Below the pieces are notes generated by a model that was not told the DNA's origin, did no database searches, and saw only the letters and a program-made list of their open reading frames with translations. From Flavobacterium sp. 1 (lineage in GTDB: Bacteria > Bacteroidota > Bacteroidia > Flavobacteriales > Flavobacteriaceae): 64,000 nt of DNA. Positions within the stretch are counted from its first letter, which is position 1. Every line of letters starts with the position of its first letter. The stretch covers positions 5,270,001 through 5,334,000 of the forward strand of contig NZ_PGER01000001.1 in the NCBI RefSeq assembly GCF_002797935.1, in the 5' to 3' direction. The position numbers and the translations under genes are program-made. Positions 45,501 to 57,000 of the stretch are shown here, piece after piece.

Positions 45501-48187
45501 GGGATGATGGTAATCTTCTTTATTTTAGGTTTTTACTCAATATGACAAATCCAAATCCTTTGCCAGGGATTGATGGAACCGATAAATACGATTATGTTAC
45601 GGGGTATATGAAGATTAATAAAAAAATGGAGGATTATGTTTTTAGTGAAATAAATGGAAAACAATACGTGGCTATACCTCTTGAATATGTACCGAAAGAA
45701 GATGGTTTTAATGGTAAAGCAGAAGAAAATCCAATATCCAAAGCGGGGTGGAATTTTGGAAGGCATAATTTAAACAGACTTGTTTATAGTATGGACAACC
45801 AAGAAGATACTAATAATTTAAAAGGAATTGTTGTTCAAATGGTTGGTTGGTTACCTACTTTACTCGATATTTTTAAGAGTCCAAATGGTAAATTAAAACA
45901 AACAGGAATTGCCAGTAGATTTATAAGCGGTAAGTCATGGATTCGTTTAATGCAACCAGATTCCAAGAAACTGGGAGGTGGCAGTAGAGTAAAAGACATA
46001 AGTATTCATGACCAATGGGATGTGATGACAGGTCATGAAAATAATACTAATTACAAACAATTTTATGGACAAAAGTATTCGTATAATACAGTTGATAAAG
46101 ACGGAAATCCTACAGAAAATTCTTCTGGAGTTGCAACCTATGAACCTCTAGGTTGTAAAGAAAATCCATTTGTAAAACCATTTTATGAAAAAAAGAAAAG
46201 AGATTTATTGTTAGGTCCAGAAAATGATAATTATGTGGAGGAACCGTTTGGGGAATCGTTTTTTCCTTCACCAAAAATCACTTATAGTAGGGTAACAGTT
46301 AGTAATTTACCAAGAAATAATGTTGAAAATGCTACAAATCCATTAATTATAAAAAAACACGCAACAGGTACAGTTGTGACCGAATTTTATACGGCGGATG
46401 ATTTTCCAACGATTGTTGATAGAACAATTTTGTCTGGAGGTTTTAAACAATCTAGTGCTTTGTCTAATTTTTTAAAATTAATGGTAAAAAGTAATTTGAC
46501 ATATTCACAAGGATTTTCTATTCATACCAATGATATGGATGGTAAAATGAAAAACCAATGGGTGTATGGTGAAGGACAAAAAGATGCAATATCTGGAGTT
46601 GTCTATAATTATAATAAGATTTCTAACACAGAAAATAAAAACAATGGATTGTTAAACAATACTATACAAACTGTAAATTCTAAAGGCGTTATAGAGTCTA
46701 AATTGGTAGGTGTTGACTATGATGTGATTAATGATTTTAGAGATTGTAAGTCCAATAGTTCTACTCTCGGAATCCATTATAATACTGCAATTTTACCTTT
46801 TACTTTTATAATTGTGGTAATTCCTATACCCTTACCAAGTTATTCTAGTGACGAAAGTGAGATACGTACAGCAGTAACCACAAAGGTTATTCACACTTCA
46901 GGCATTCTTTCGGAGAAAATAGCTTATGATCTGGGATCAAAAGTATCTACCAAAAACCTGGCTTGGGATGCTGAAACGGGTGATGTATTGTTGACCGAAA
47001 CGGTGAATGAATACAATGACAAATACTTTAATTTTAATTTCCCTGCTTATTGGAGCTATGATGGAATGAGTCAGGTAGCTAAGAACAGTGGTTTGGAATG
47101 GGGTGTCGCCAAAACGGGAAACAATCAGTATCAATTTACTGGAATCTACAAGGCTTCTGATTATTTGATCGATGGAGACGAAGTGTATATAAGCGGAATT
47201 GGGGCTGATGGCAGAACCAAAAATGCACTTAAAGCGTGGGTTGTAAAAGTAAAAGAATCAAATTTCCAGTTGTTGGATAAAGATGGATTACTGGTTAAGT
47301 GGAATAGTATTAATACAGGAACAATAAAAGTAATTCGTTCTGGACACCGCAACATGCAAATGGCTTCTATGGCGAGCGTAACTTCTATGCGAAATCCTTT
47401 ATATGATTATGATGCCAATAATAAAATAACCAAGGTAAAAGAAAATATAGGAGGGAATCCTTTCTTATCTACTTCTGCAAGCGATAGAATCGTCAATGCT
47501 TCTGCGATAGAATATAATGATATGTGGCCTTCACAGTGTGAATGTAATTTGCCTAGAATGTTTTTTGGAAATGATGGTAAACTGCAATTTGAATACGAAA
47601 AAGACAACAGTCTGGACGAGCAAGAGGATATTATCAAGCGTTCCTACAACCCGTATCTCTATAACATACTAGGGAACTGGAGAGCCAATAAATCCTATGC
47701 ATACTTAACGGGAAGAAACTACACCGTAGACCCGACACCTCGTAAAACAGGATATTTTGCCGATTTTGCACCATTTTACATACTTACAGGAGGCAAATGG
47801 GGGATTACGGTCGATAATTATAAACGATGGACTTTTGCCTCTCAGGTTACCCAATACAATCCTTATGGGCAAGAAGTAGAAAACAAAGATGCTTTAAACC
47901 GCTATTCGTCTGCTTTGTATGGGTACAACAATCGTTTCCCAGTTGCTGTTGCTTCCAATACTAAATACAGTGAGCTGGCTTCGGATGGTTTTGAGGATTA
48001 TGACTCCATTGCATGTTTGAAGGATTCTCATTTTGACTTTAAAGCACAGCTAAAAGTCAATGAAGTAAGTGTCTCTACAAAGCAATCCCATACCGGAAGG
48101 AAAAGCTTAAAAATAGAACCGAGTAAAAAAGCAGTACTAAAAAAACAAGTTGTTAGCTGTAGCAAAGCAGGAGTAACCACTAAATAA
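42569..48187 (+). CDS. Giant SpvB/RHS-like exported protein, apparently lacking its C-terminal module
   Basis: The 1872-residue protein has an N-terminal hydrophobic export signal ('VAIYLAIMILLETFQPMQIY') and then 'IGTSDMVDLASGDFNYNIPI' and 'EASWVGLGWDLNVGQISRQL'. This resembles the SpvB/TcB/RHS N-terminal module, where a 'GxGWxLxxxxIxR' block precedes a beta-rich shell. The body is aromatic, Gly/Asn-rich beta sequence with few Cys and no enzymatic motif that I can name. It ends with the first strands of a galactose-binding-like beta-sandwich ('SHTGRKSLKIEPSKKAVLKK') and stops soon after, where relatives I recall continue into an 'SAWVKE..FDDIRI..' module. That continuation is found 9.8 kb away in the gene at 54049-58479. 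No T9SS sorting domain is present. Confidence 0.7.
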   Translation: MIQQVKKSKFKKTVAIYLAIMILLETFQPMQIYALTGGPSQPEFESFTPIGTSDMVDLASGDFNYNIPIMDVGGYPLNLAYSSGVSMDQEASWVGLGWDLNVGQISRQLRGLPDDFNGDEMIYENNMKPNVTVGSNTSFYVGFTGLKELKANIGMGIKYNNYDGFTAAVNGGLSAQIGNSLRVGMDLESSAAEGVTVSPTLSFSNKNNKNTTRNNDLGISTGVSYNSRKGVESMTLSYTVKKKDAGGSVKSKWEADKSGVSGMSGSLSFLDASFTPTKRVGMVSNNYMFSLSFGGQIWGIEPSFNFSGFRTSQGIKDSEKYKIEKGYGFENTYNAGKSDILDFNREKDRSFNKNTTSLPITNNTYDIYSIQGQGVSGMFRPYKSQVGYVYDNEVTDGSSGGTLGIEIGIGTGSHNGFDATATIGKSYTKLWENSNPALGRFKEKRKDNRPDYEKVFFKNIGGFHTDKELSLFNKELGNYNPIKLGIVGSGFDTQTNSNYSTNQAVIANERQIVRKERLSRNQSIEKLTKAEAKKYGFKTQFSDFAKDNHTAEIRITKEGGERYIYGRAAYNSIKKEATFDVGSTPKVDSKKGLVKYLPGKDNSAENRQEGDQYFNRVTTPAYAHTYLLTSVLSSDYQDLKGDGPSDDDLGTYTKFEYDNKTKTNIYKWRIPFAKDSANYDEGLRSSKKDNKGNYLYGEKEMLYIKKIVTKTHIAIFYLSERNDGYGVEGENGGYGDVNTISKSKMYKLDKISLYSKPEYLAKGEQAIPIKEAHFEYNYSLCQGIDNNINTIKKVNEGQQGKLTLSKIYFTYKNSNMGKFTPYVFNYGFNPDYDMKAYDVWGNYKPVNPETGSATTAALTNTEYPFVDQKDRVKADQYSSAWLLKSIHLPSGGQMELNYESDDYGKVQNKDAMQMFKVVGSGDKNGLVAANISDANNSVIKKLGNYVYVELDHKIVDKSSNSNRSIADIFYDQYLKTIGDDGNLLYFRFLLNMTNPNPLPGIDGTDKYDYVTGYMKINKKMEDYVFSEINGKQYVAIPLEYVPKEDGFNGKAEENPISKAGWNFGRHNLNRLVYSMDNQEDTNNLKGIVVQMVGWLPTLLDIFKSPNGKLKQTGIASRFISGKSWIRLMQPDSKKLGGGSRVKDISIHDQWDVMTGHENNTNYKQFYGQKYSYNTVDKDGNPTENSSGVATYEPLGCKENPFVKPFYEKKKRDLLLGPENDNYVEEPFGESFFPSPKITYSRVTVSNLPRNNVENATNPLIIKKHATGTVVTEFYTADDFPTIVDRTILSGGFKQSSALSNFLKLMVKSNLTYSQGFSIHTNDMDGKMKNQWVYGEGQKDAISGVVYNYNKISNTENKNNGLLNNTIQTVNSKGVIESKLVGVDYDVINDFRDCKSNSSTLGIHYNTAILPFTFIIVVIPIPLPSYSSDESEIRTAVTTKVIHTSGILSEKIAYDLGSKVSTKNLAWDAETGDVLLTETVNEYNDKYFNFNFPAYWSYDGMSQVAKNSGLEWGVAKTGNNQYQFTGIYKASDYLIDGDEVYISGIGADGRTKNALKAWVVKVKESNFQLLDKDGLLVKWNSINTGTIKVIRSGHRNMQMASMASVTSMRNPLYDYDANNKITKVKENIGGNPFLSTSASDRIVNASAIEYNDMWPSQCECNLPRMFFGNDGKLQFEYEKDNSLDEQEDIIKRSYNPYLYNILGNWRANKSYAYLTGRNYTVDPTPRKTGYFADFAPFYILTGGKWGITVDNYKRWTFASQVTQYNPYGQEVENKDALNRYSSALYGYNNRFPVAVASNTKYSELASDGFEDYDSIACLKDSHFDFKAQLKVNEVSVSTKQSHTGRKSLKIEPSKKAVLKKQVVSCSKAGVTTK

Positions 48188-48200
48188 GAATAAGACCAAG

Positions 48201-51200
48201 ATGAAATTAAAATATACATTAGTTTTTAGTATTATAAGTTTTTTTATTACAACAGCTGGATTTTCTCAGGAACTTAGTGATAGAGAGATAGGGTTTGATG
48301 TGGCTAGAACTACCATTATGCTTAAGGAGCATGGTATAAAAGATCAGGATCTTGCTCGTGAGATTACTATGATGCGGATGATACAGTCTCAGCAATATGT
48401 TGAGATGAAGAAGATTGAAGATGGTATTTTGCAAAAAATTACAGCTGAGCAAATTGCTAAAATGAATAAAAAACATGTTTCAAATACTGAAAAAGTGGCA
48501 TTTGTTGATATTCCACAAACTGAGCGAGATGCACTTATTGCTTTTTATAATAGTACAGGGGGAGCAAATTGGACTAACCATAATGGTTGGGATGTTACAA
48601 ATCCTAGCTCTGATGTATCAACTTGGTATGGGGTTGTGATTAGTAATGGACATGTTGTTTCCCTAAATCTTGAGAGAAATAATTTAAAAGGAACATTGTC
48701 AGATTTGAATGCTTTAACTTATTTGTATTCTTTAAATTTAAATGATAATTATAATAATTTTGTTGGTAACGCTATGCCATCTTGGATTGGAACAATGGTT
48801 GGGTTAAAAATTTTGAGCATTAGAGGTTATGGTTTTACAGGACCAATGCAAGATTTATCTACTTTAATTAACCTAGAATTTTTGGATTTAATGAATAATA
48901 ATTTTGGAGGGGGCACAACTACGATGCCTTCTTGGATTACCAGAATGGTTAGTTTGAAAAACTTGATTCTTATTCGTTGTGGCTTTATTGGATCAATACC
49001 CAATTTATCTACATTAACAAATTTAGAAAACTTGAGTTTGGCTGGTAATGCTTTTGGAGGCACTATGCCTTCTTGGTTTAATACGATGCTTAGTTTAAAA
49101 TATTTATTACTTGCAAATTGTAATTTTACAGGTACAATAGTCGATTTGTCCCCATTAACTAATCTATTGTATTTACAATTAGGAAATGATCTCACTTTTG
49201 ATATTCAACCTATGCCTTCTTGGTTTGGTACAATGGTTAAGTTGCAAACTTTGTTTCTGATATATTCTAATCTTACAGGACCAATTTCAGATTTATCAAG
49301 ATTAACAGATTTGAAAAATTTAACTTTATCTGGTAATAATTTTAATGTTATAATTCCTTCTTGGTTATATAATTTAAATAAGTTGGAAACTATTTGGATG
49401 GATAAATGTATTTTAAAAGGACAAATTTCTGCCGATATAGGAAATTTAACAATGCTTAGACAATTATCATTAAGCAATAATAGTTTAGATGGTTCAGTCC
49501 CAACAGAATTTAACAAGTTAACAAAACTTAATAACCTTTTTTTAGAAAACAATAAATTAAGTGGAGTTATACCCAATTTAACAGTTTTACCATTACAGCA
49601 ATTTTTAATTACTAGTAATAAATTCCGTTTTGTAGATTTTGTAAATGAATGTCAGGCTTATAAAACAAAAATGCCAGGTACTAATAATAATCCTTTTAAC
49701 TACTCCCCACAAGCCAAAATAAATCAACCAGAAACCCTTACCAAGGGAACCGGACAATCTATTGATCTTAAAATGTATGCAGATGGGGATACTCGGTATT
49801 TGGCAGACGATACCTATCAATGGTTCAAAAATGGAACTGCAATTACTGGCGCAACCAGTCGTGTATATACGATACCGAGTCTATTGGCAACAGATGCATC
49901 TACTTATGTGTGTAAATCCTATCATGCTGCAAACCCAGACATGTCTCCATTGGTGTTAGAGAGAGAGCCAATTACACTAAAAGTAATTAATTGCACCCCA
50001 GTAACAGGAACTCTTAAAGCATCTACGGAGAGTCCAGCAGTCAATGCCAGTACTGCATTTTCTCTAGAGACTGCAACTACAGGTTTGACCTATAAATGGA
50101 CATTCTACAACGACGCAAGCGGTACTACTGTAAAAGACGGAATTCAAACTACTGCAACAGCATCACAATCCTATAGCGTAGCTGGAAGCTATTTAGTAAG
50201 GCTTGAGGTTACAGAGACTAATGGATGTACAACGAAGTTTGATAAAGTGGTGAATGCAAGCAATGGCTGTATCTCAGGTACAATAGAAACCCCAACACCA
50301 GCGACCACCATAGATGGTATTACGGTATCCTTCAATACTACCTCTACAGGACTTACCTATGAATGGCGGTTTTATTATTTAGATGGCACTACAAGTGGAG
50401 AAGTATTTACCAAACCTATTGCCACAAGAAAGTTTGATCAACCAGGTACTTATAAAGTTACACTAGAAGTATCAGATGCTAGCGGTTGTAAAGCTAACTT
50501 TGAAAAAATGGTTACTGTAACCCATACTTGTGTTACAGCTACTGGAAAGATAAGAGTTTCAGATTCTAAAAATGATACGGAAGTTGTAGTAGGTTATCCC
50601 GCAACATTTGATTTAATTGATGGTCCATCGGTTACCAGTCAAGAATGGAAGTTTTATAACCCAGACGGCACCCTCAAGGATACACAAAATCCAATAGTTA
50701 CAAATGGAGTCTCTCAAACTTTTACCTCTCCTGGAACCTATAAAGTAACACTCACCATAAAAGATTTTTATGATTGCTTAACGACTTTTGAGAAGGCAAT
50801 AACAGTACTGTCTATCTGCGAAATACCTGCTTCTGAACGACGGGACTATGGCAATTATCCTTTAAGCATACAGACCATAAACCAAGAAAGAGTAACTACA
50901 AACTCAACAAACTTGATGAATACTCCAATAAAAATTGTCTTTTATGGATATGGAGATAAGACAGATTCAGATTTTATATATAGTTGGAAAATATTTAATC
51001 CTATTGGTTCTCTAATTGAAACAAGTACGGTAGCACAACCTGTGTTTACTCCAACTGTGATCGGTGATTATAAAATAGAGCTACATATTATTGACAAAGT
51101 AGGTTGTGTTACCGACTACACTACAACAACGAGTGTTACTGATATTTGTACTTTTAGCGAGAGTACACGTGCTGGATCTATTTATTTAATAGATGATTAT

Positions 51201-53858
51201 AGTACAACTTCTTTTGTTAAAATAAACGAGTCGAAAGAATTGAATTTTCGAATTTACTATGAAGACCCGACAAAAAGTCTTTCTTACGAATGGAAAATAT
51301 ATGATCCAAATCTTGTGTTAGTTAGTGAGGGCAATCAAATTGTATTTCCTTTTACACTTACAAAAGGAGGCTTTCATAAAGTTGTTTTGGTAATTAAAGA
51401 CAATGCTACTGGTTGTACAACAGAATATACAAAAATAATAGGCAGCTTAATTGGTAATAGTTGTACAGAGTTGAATCCAAAATCAGTAGTAGTTAAAGAT
51501 TTGTATCTAAACTTATTAAAAAAACTTATTTCAAGATCGATTTCTGGTGAAACTGATGCTCAGATTAATGCTAGTCCAGCATCGGCAGAACTCATTGCAC
51601 TAAAACCTTATATTACCAATGGGACAGGAGATAAGATTTATGATTTTACAACAATTAAAAATGATACTATTCAATTAATATCTGATGTTAAATTTTCATT
51701 TGCTCCAAATAGAGAATATGATGTTCATGTTTCTGTTCCAAGAGGTTTATATTATGACAGCGATTTGACAACTGAAGAATTAAATTCTTATATTGAGAAA
51801 AATATATATTTTAATTTGAGTCAATATATTTCCTCTGATAATTATTTAGTATCGTGTTATTCTCAGCAAATGAGTAAAAATGCGAATCCAGATAGAGTTG
51901 TATTGCAGCCAGGGGATTGTACATTAGAATCAGAAGTTAGGTATATCGATTTTTGTCCAACAGATTGTGCTCCTATAGAAGGGACACTCACTGCATCTAC
52001 TGTGACACCAGTTATAAATACAAGTACTAAATTCTCATTTGGAACTGTTGCAGCAAATTTGACTTATAATTGGACTGTAACAAATTCCGGTAATGTTGTC
52101 GTAGATACTGCTTCAAATACCACAGGACTCTATAGTTTTATAGCAAATACTCTAGGAAATTACACCATTAGTTTGAAAGTAGTCAATGAAAAAAAGTGTG
52201 AAACAGAGTTTTTAAAAACGATTACGGTTATAGAACCATTGCCTATTGTTAATTGTGAGACCCATTTTAATTTTAATTTTAAGGTGCCAGCTTCTGTCAA
52301 AGGAGGAATATTAAATAATACAGAAAGAGAGCATATTGCAAATGGTATAATAAGTTTTGTTAATAAAAATATTTCTGAAAAATTATATTTAACAACATAT
52401 GATGATCACAGTTCAGGAGTCAGAACTGTTGCGCTGCAGAATAAATATACTACAGTTTTTCCAGATGCTACAACCAATACATCAAATGAAACACAAGGTG
52501 GTTTTTTTAGAATTCAAGATGATTTTTATAACGATACTTTCCGGAATACAATATCTTATGTGCCATCAGGAATTATAAGCAATACAGGAATTACAAAGAA
52601 AATTGATGTTTCGTTTTTTGTAATAAGTGAAGATAATTTTGCTGATATAACAGCTTCAAAAGCAGCATATGCAGATTTGTTAAATTCAGCAAAATGTAAT
52701 AAAATATTTTTTATATTTCTAGATGAAGGGAGATTTAGAAACAGAACATCAAATACTTATATATCACCAATTGAATTTGCCAGCCAATTAAAAGGTTCAG
52801 CAGCCATTAATTATTCAACTACCAGTAATATTCTAACTTCAGATTTTATATCCTTTTCAAAAGCTCAAATAGCTGATGAAAGTTTTAAAAATGTGTTAAG
52901 TGCGTTTTTGGACAAATCCTATACACAGGTGAAATCAAAAAAATGTACAACTGCCAGTTGTGTTACAACTAATCCAAATTCACAAGTTGTGAAAGGTTTG
53001 TTTGTGAATTTAGTTAATAAGCTACAGAGCCTTCCTGCAGGGACGGTAACGAATGGTTATACTTGTGCGGAACTAATTGCTCTAACCCCCTTTATTACGA
53101 TTCCAAATCCGGCAATATTCAATTACAATCAGGGTTCATTCTCCTTTAGTAATTCAGTGAATAATAATGATGTGTTTATAGGAGCTAATGCACAAGTTAC
53201 AGAAGTTAATCTGGAAAGTTATGTTGATTCCGAATCAGAGACAAATTTTATTGCAAAATTTGGATCTATAGAAAAAGGATGCAGTGTAAAACATATTAAT
53301 TTTTGCCCGGAGAAATTATGTACTTCAATTGAAGGAAGCCTAAGATCTACCCCTCAAGTTTTAAATGCAAATGTAAATGCGAGTTTTTCGTTAGAAACGA
53401 CAGCAACAAATTTAACTTATGATTGGACTTTTTATAATTTAGACAATACTACAGCATTAGCTAAAGCCACAACTGCTATACCAACACAATCCTTTACTGC
53501 TGCAGGAAGATATCGAATAGTATTGAATGTTAAAGATGATAAAGGTTGTGTAACTCCTTTTGAGACTTTCACAACAGTACTTCCAGCTTGTACTGTTATA
53601 ACAGGAGTGATTAAAATAGGCTCAGGATCAACACCAACACCAAACCCTACGCCAATTCTAACAAAATCGTATTGGTACCAAGCGGTACATCCACTTGATT
53701 TTAGAGGTACTGATTATGTAATTTATATTGATGGTAATGGAGTTAAACAAACATACACTTTAACTAGAACAGAGTCTGGTTATAATGCTCCGTGTGTCGA
53801 AATTATAGCATCGAGTATATTTAATCATTCAGGTGCGACATCTTGTGTTTCTGAATAA
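48201..53858 (+). CDS. LRR-Ig-PKD repeat giant protein
   Basis: The 1885-residue protein has a signal peptide ('LVFSIISFFITTAGFSQ') and an N-terminal helical segment shared with the next gene ('LSDREIGFDVARTTIMLKEH'). A cap 'RDALIAFYNSTGGANWTNHN' leads into about eleven plant-type leucine-rich repeats (about 108-460), followed by an Ig-like domain (about 507-598, 'YQWFKNGTAITGATSRVYTI') and several PKD-like domains (about 600-1090, 1255-1345, 1710-1793). A module of about 110-150 residues ('VVKDLYLNLLKKL', 'VVKGLFVNLVNKL') occurs twice, and a domain starting 'HFNFNFKVP' at about 1354 includes 'VSFFVISEDNF'. The tail (1805-1885) is unrecognised. It begins 13 bases after the 1872-residue gene and is paralogous to 54049-58479. 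Confidence 0.75.
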   Translation: MKLKYTLVFSIISFFITTAGFSQELSDREIGFDVARTTIMLKEHGIKDQDLAREITMMRMIQSQQYVEMKKIEDGILQKITAEQIAKMNKKHVSNTEKVAFVDIPQTERDALIAFYNSTGGANWTNHNGWDVTNPSSDVSTWYGVVISNGHVVSLNLERNNLKGTLSDLNALTYLYSLNLNDNYNNFVGNAMPSWIGTMVGLKILSIRGYGFTGPMQDLSTLINLEFLDLMNNNFGGGTTTMPSWITRMVSLKNLILIRCGFIGSIPNLSTLTNLENLSLAGNAFGGTMPSWFNTMLSLKYLLLANCNFTGTIVDLSPLTNLLYLQLGNDLTFDIQPMPSWFGTMVKLQTLFLIYSNLTGPISDLSRLTDLKNLTLSGNNFNVIIPSWLYNLNKLETIWMDKCILKGQISADIGNLTMLRQLSLSNNSLDGSVPTEFNKLTKLNNLFLENNKLSGVIPNLTVLPLQQFLITSNKFRFVDFVNECQAYKTKMPGTNNNPFNYSPQAKINQPETLTKGTGQSIDLKMYADGDTRYLADDTYQWFKNGTAITGATSRVYTIPSLLATDASTYVCKSYHAANPDMSPLVLEREPITLKVINCTPVTGTLKASTESPAVNASTAFSLETATTGLTYKWTFYNDASGTTVKDGIQTTATASQSYSVAGSYLVRLEVTETNGCTTKFDKVVNASNGCISGTIETPTPATTIDGITVSFNTTSTGLTYEWRFYYLDGTTSGEVFTKPIATRKFDQPGTYKVTLEVSDASGCKANFEKMVTVTHTCVTATGKIRVSDSKNDTEVVVGYPATFDLIDGPSVTSQEWKFYNPDGTLKDTQNPIVTNGVSQTFTSPGTYKVTLTIKDFYDCLTTFEKAITVLSICEIPASERRDYGNYPLSIQTINQERVTTNSTNLMNTPIKIVFYGYGDKTDSDFIYSWKIFNPIGSLIETSTVAQPVFTPTVIGDYKIELHIIDKVGCVTDYTTTTSVTDICTFSESTRAGSIYLIDDYSTTSFVKINESKELNFRIYYEDPTKSLSYEWKIYDPNLVLVSEGNQIVFPFTLTKGGFHKVVLVIKDNATGCTTEYTKIIGSLIGNSCTELNPKSVVVKDLYLNLLKKLISRSISGETDAQINASPASAELIALKPYITNGTGDKIYDFTTIKNDTIQLISDVKFSFAPNREYDVHVSVPRGLYYDSDLTTEELNSYIEKNIYFNLSQYISSDNYLVSCYSQQMSKNANPDRVVLQPGDCTLESEVRYIDFCPTDCAPIEGTLTASTVTPVINTSTKFSFGTVAANLTYNWTVTNSGNVVVDTASNTTGLYSFIANTLGNYTISLKVVNEKKCETEFLKTITVIEPLPIVNCETHFNFNFKVPASVKGGILNNTEREHIANGIISFVNKNISEKLYLTTYDDHSSGVRTVALQNKYTTVFPDATTNTSNETQGGFFRIQDDFYNDTFRNTISYVPSGIISNTGITKKIDVSFFVISEDNFADITASKAAYADLLNSAKCNKIFFIFLDEGRFRNRTSNTYISPIEFASQLKGSAAINYSTTSNILTSDFISFSKAQIADESFKNVLSAFLDKSYTQVKSKKCTTASCVTTNPNSQVVKGLFVNLVNKLQSLPAGTVTNGYTCAELIALTPFITIPNPAIFNYNQGSFSFSNSVNNNDVFIGANAQVTEVNLESYVDSESETNFIAKFGSIEKGCSVKHINFCPEKLCTSIEGSLRSTPQVLNANVNASFSLETTATNLTYDWTFYNLDNTTALAKATTAIPTQSFTAAGRYRIVLNVKDDKGCVTPFETFTTVLPACTVITGVIKIGSGSTPTPNPTPILTKSYWYQAVHPLDFRGTDYVIYIDGNGVKQTYTLTRTESGYNAPCVEIIASSIFNHSGATSCVSE

Positions 53859-54048
53859 AAAGAGGTTTTGTCTAAAAAGGTAATGTATTTTTTTGGCAGA
53901 ATAAAATTAAGCATCATCACTGTTGAAGTCTGCTTTAATTATGTTTTTTGGAACCAAAATGGATTAACATAAAATTGCATAAACAGAAAGTAGTATCTGT
54001 TAAAAAATTATAATATAAAAATAACATACCTATAAAGAGAAATTAATT

Positions 54049-57000
54049 ATGGTAAACGGTTTTAAAATAAAGAAATACTGGATCCTTACTTTTTGTATGG
54101 TACTTTGTTCATTGGCAACTTTTGCTCAGGATTTGAGTGATAAAGAAATAGGTTTTGATGCTGTTAAAATATCTGGTTTGCTGAAAGAACATGGTATTTC
54201 TAATATTAATATTTCGCGAGAGATAATTTTGATGCGTGATTTGTACAAAATGGAATATTTTAAAATAAAAAAAAATGAAGATATTTTTTTGCAGAACCTA
54301 AAGTCTAATAAAAGTATAACAAATCGTACAGATATTCCATCGCTCGAAAGAAGTACTCTCATAGCTTTATATAATAGCGCTGGTGGAGCTAATTGGATTA
54401 ATAAAACTGGTTGGGATATTAATAATCCTGAGTCAGATGTTTCTACGTGGTATGGTATTACAGTTAGTAATGGTAAAGTAGTTTCAATAAGTTTACATGA
54501 TAATGGATTAATTGGGAATATTCCTGACTTATCTGTTTTAACAAGTTTAGGTTATTTAAATCTGGGCAGTAATAATTTTGGCAATACGGCAATTCCTTCT
54601 TTTTTTAATAAAATGACTAGTTTGGAACATTTATTGCTTTATAATTCGCATTTTAATGGTGCTATTCCAGATTTGTCGAAATTAATGAATTTAAAACAAT
54701 TAGATTTAAGCAATAATTCTTTCACTAGTTCCAGTGTACCCTCTTGGATAAGCAATTTAGTCAAGCTAGAGCATGTTAACCTAAATAACTGCAATGTTAC
54801 CGGCGAAATTCCTGATTTGTCAATGTTAACTAACTTATTGGAGTTAGGTTTGTCAGCTAATAAAATTACAGGAAAATTACCCTTATGGCTGTTTAATTTG
54901 CCAAATTTAAGGTCTTTATCATTGTCTATTAATTACATAAATGGGTCTATTCCTGATGAAGTAGGGAATTCAACACTTATTAGTTTGTTAATAGCAGGTA
55001 ATCAACTAGAAGGTAATATTCCAGCGTCAATAAGTAAAATGAAATATCTTCAGAGTTTATGGTTAACGGCTAATAAATTGGAGGGGGATATTCCTGATTT
55101 AACAAAAGCACCTATGTTAAGCCAATTACTCCTAGATTTGAATAAGTTCCGTTTTATGGATTTTGTTGATGAATTTCCTGCTTATAAAACGAAGTTTACC
55201 ACCGATTTTCTGTACGATTATCAAGCCAAAATCAACGTTCCACAGACCATTACCATAGAAACAGGACAATCTATTGAACTAAAGATGTTTCCAGACGGAG
55301 ATACACGCTATTTGGCAAACGATACCTATCAATGGTTCAAAAATGATGTAGCTATTACTGGCGCAACTAGTCGTGTATATACCATAGCTAGTCTATTGGC
55401 AAAAGATGTGGGTACGTACGTATGTAAATCCTATCATACAGTAAATCCTGATATGTCACCTTTAATTTTAGAGCGAGAGCCAATTACATTAAGCATAACT
55501 AATTGCATCCCAAAAGCAGGAACATTAAAGCTGTCTACAGAGCAAGTTGCTGTTGGTGAAACCGCAAAGTTTTCGTTTGAGCAGACAGCAGGGACTGTGA
55601 TCGCTGGTGAAGTTGTAAACTATAAATGGACAATCACAGATACGGCAGGTCAAACGGTGAATAGTTCCACTACTACTGTTGGAACACATTCGTTTGTTTT
55701 TACAGCTGAGGGTAAATATACTGTAAACTTAGTTGTTACTGGTGCTGATGGTTGTCAGGCTACATTCAATCAAGAGGTGACCATAGTGCCAGAGAAAAAG
55801 TGTATCAATGAGAACATTTCCTTTTCATTTGAGACTACGTCTCCTAATTTAAGTTATGTTTGGACCAGCAAAAATGCTACGGGAGAAGTTGTAAATTCTT
55901 CAACGGCCAGTGCTTCTAGTTTATACAATGTGTCGTTTGCGATCTCTGGAGATTATACCATCACCATGGTCGCTACAGATATGGTAACGCAATGTTCTGA
56001 AACGTTTACTAAAAAAGTGACAATAGAATCTTGTGCTCCTACTAATTGTATGGTTCATTTCAATTTCAATTTTAAAATTCCGGATACTGGCTTCGGTGGG
56101 TTAGTTTTAAACTTAGATTCGAGAATGAATATTGCCAATGGCGTAGTAGATTTCTTGAAAGCCAATAGCAATAAGAAATTGTTTGCGACCACCTTTGACA
56201 TGACCAATAAAGGCGTCAATGCTGTTATGGTCAATAAGGAAATTACAGTTAGTCCAGGTGATGTGTACAAAGTAGGAACGGCTAATGAGATTTCTAATAA
56301 TAAACCAACAGTTATACGAATTCAAGATAACAGTTACAGTAATACTTTTTCCACTTTGATTAACAGTGGTATTTTAAAAAACACGTCACTAAAAAAAGAC
56401 GATCTTGATGTTTCGTTCTTCATTATTTCCGAAGATAACTATACTTCTACACTCGATGGAGCTAAAAATGCTTATCAAGATTTATTGTCTTCCGGTAAAG
56501 CTAAAAAGGTATTTTTTGTTTTTGTGAACGAAGGGAAGTTTAGCTATGTAAAACGAGTTGGGTTAGTCAATAGAAAAGTAACCATTTCACCAATAGAATT
56601 TTTAACTGAAATTAAGGGTTCAGCACCTATTAATTATGCAGAGACAAATTCGATTTTAAATTCTGATTTTGTTCAATTTTCGAAAACTCAAATTGCTAAT
56701 GCAGGGTTTAAAAAAGTGCTTAGTGATTTCTTACAAAAAGGGTATGATGATGTATCGTCAAATTGTGAAGACGTTGAATCTTGTACAAAGAAAAATATAA
56801 ATACTCCAGTACTTAAAAAACTGTTTTTGACTTTGGTTAATAAATTAAAAGATATTCCTGCTGGAAACGATGCCAATACCTATGCACAAAAAGAGCTGGC
56901 AGCATTAGCACCTTATACCATAGATTTAAAACCAATAATTTATAATTTCATCAATACGAGCAGTACAATAAGTTTTTCATTTTCAGAGACTAGTTTAGAA

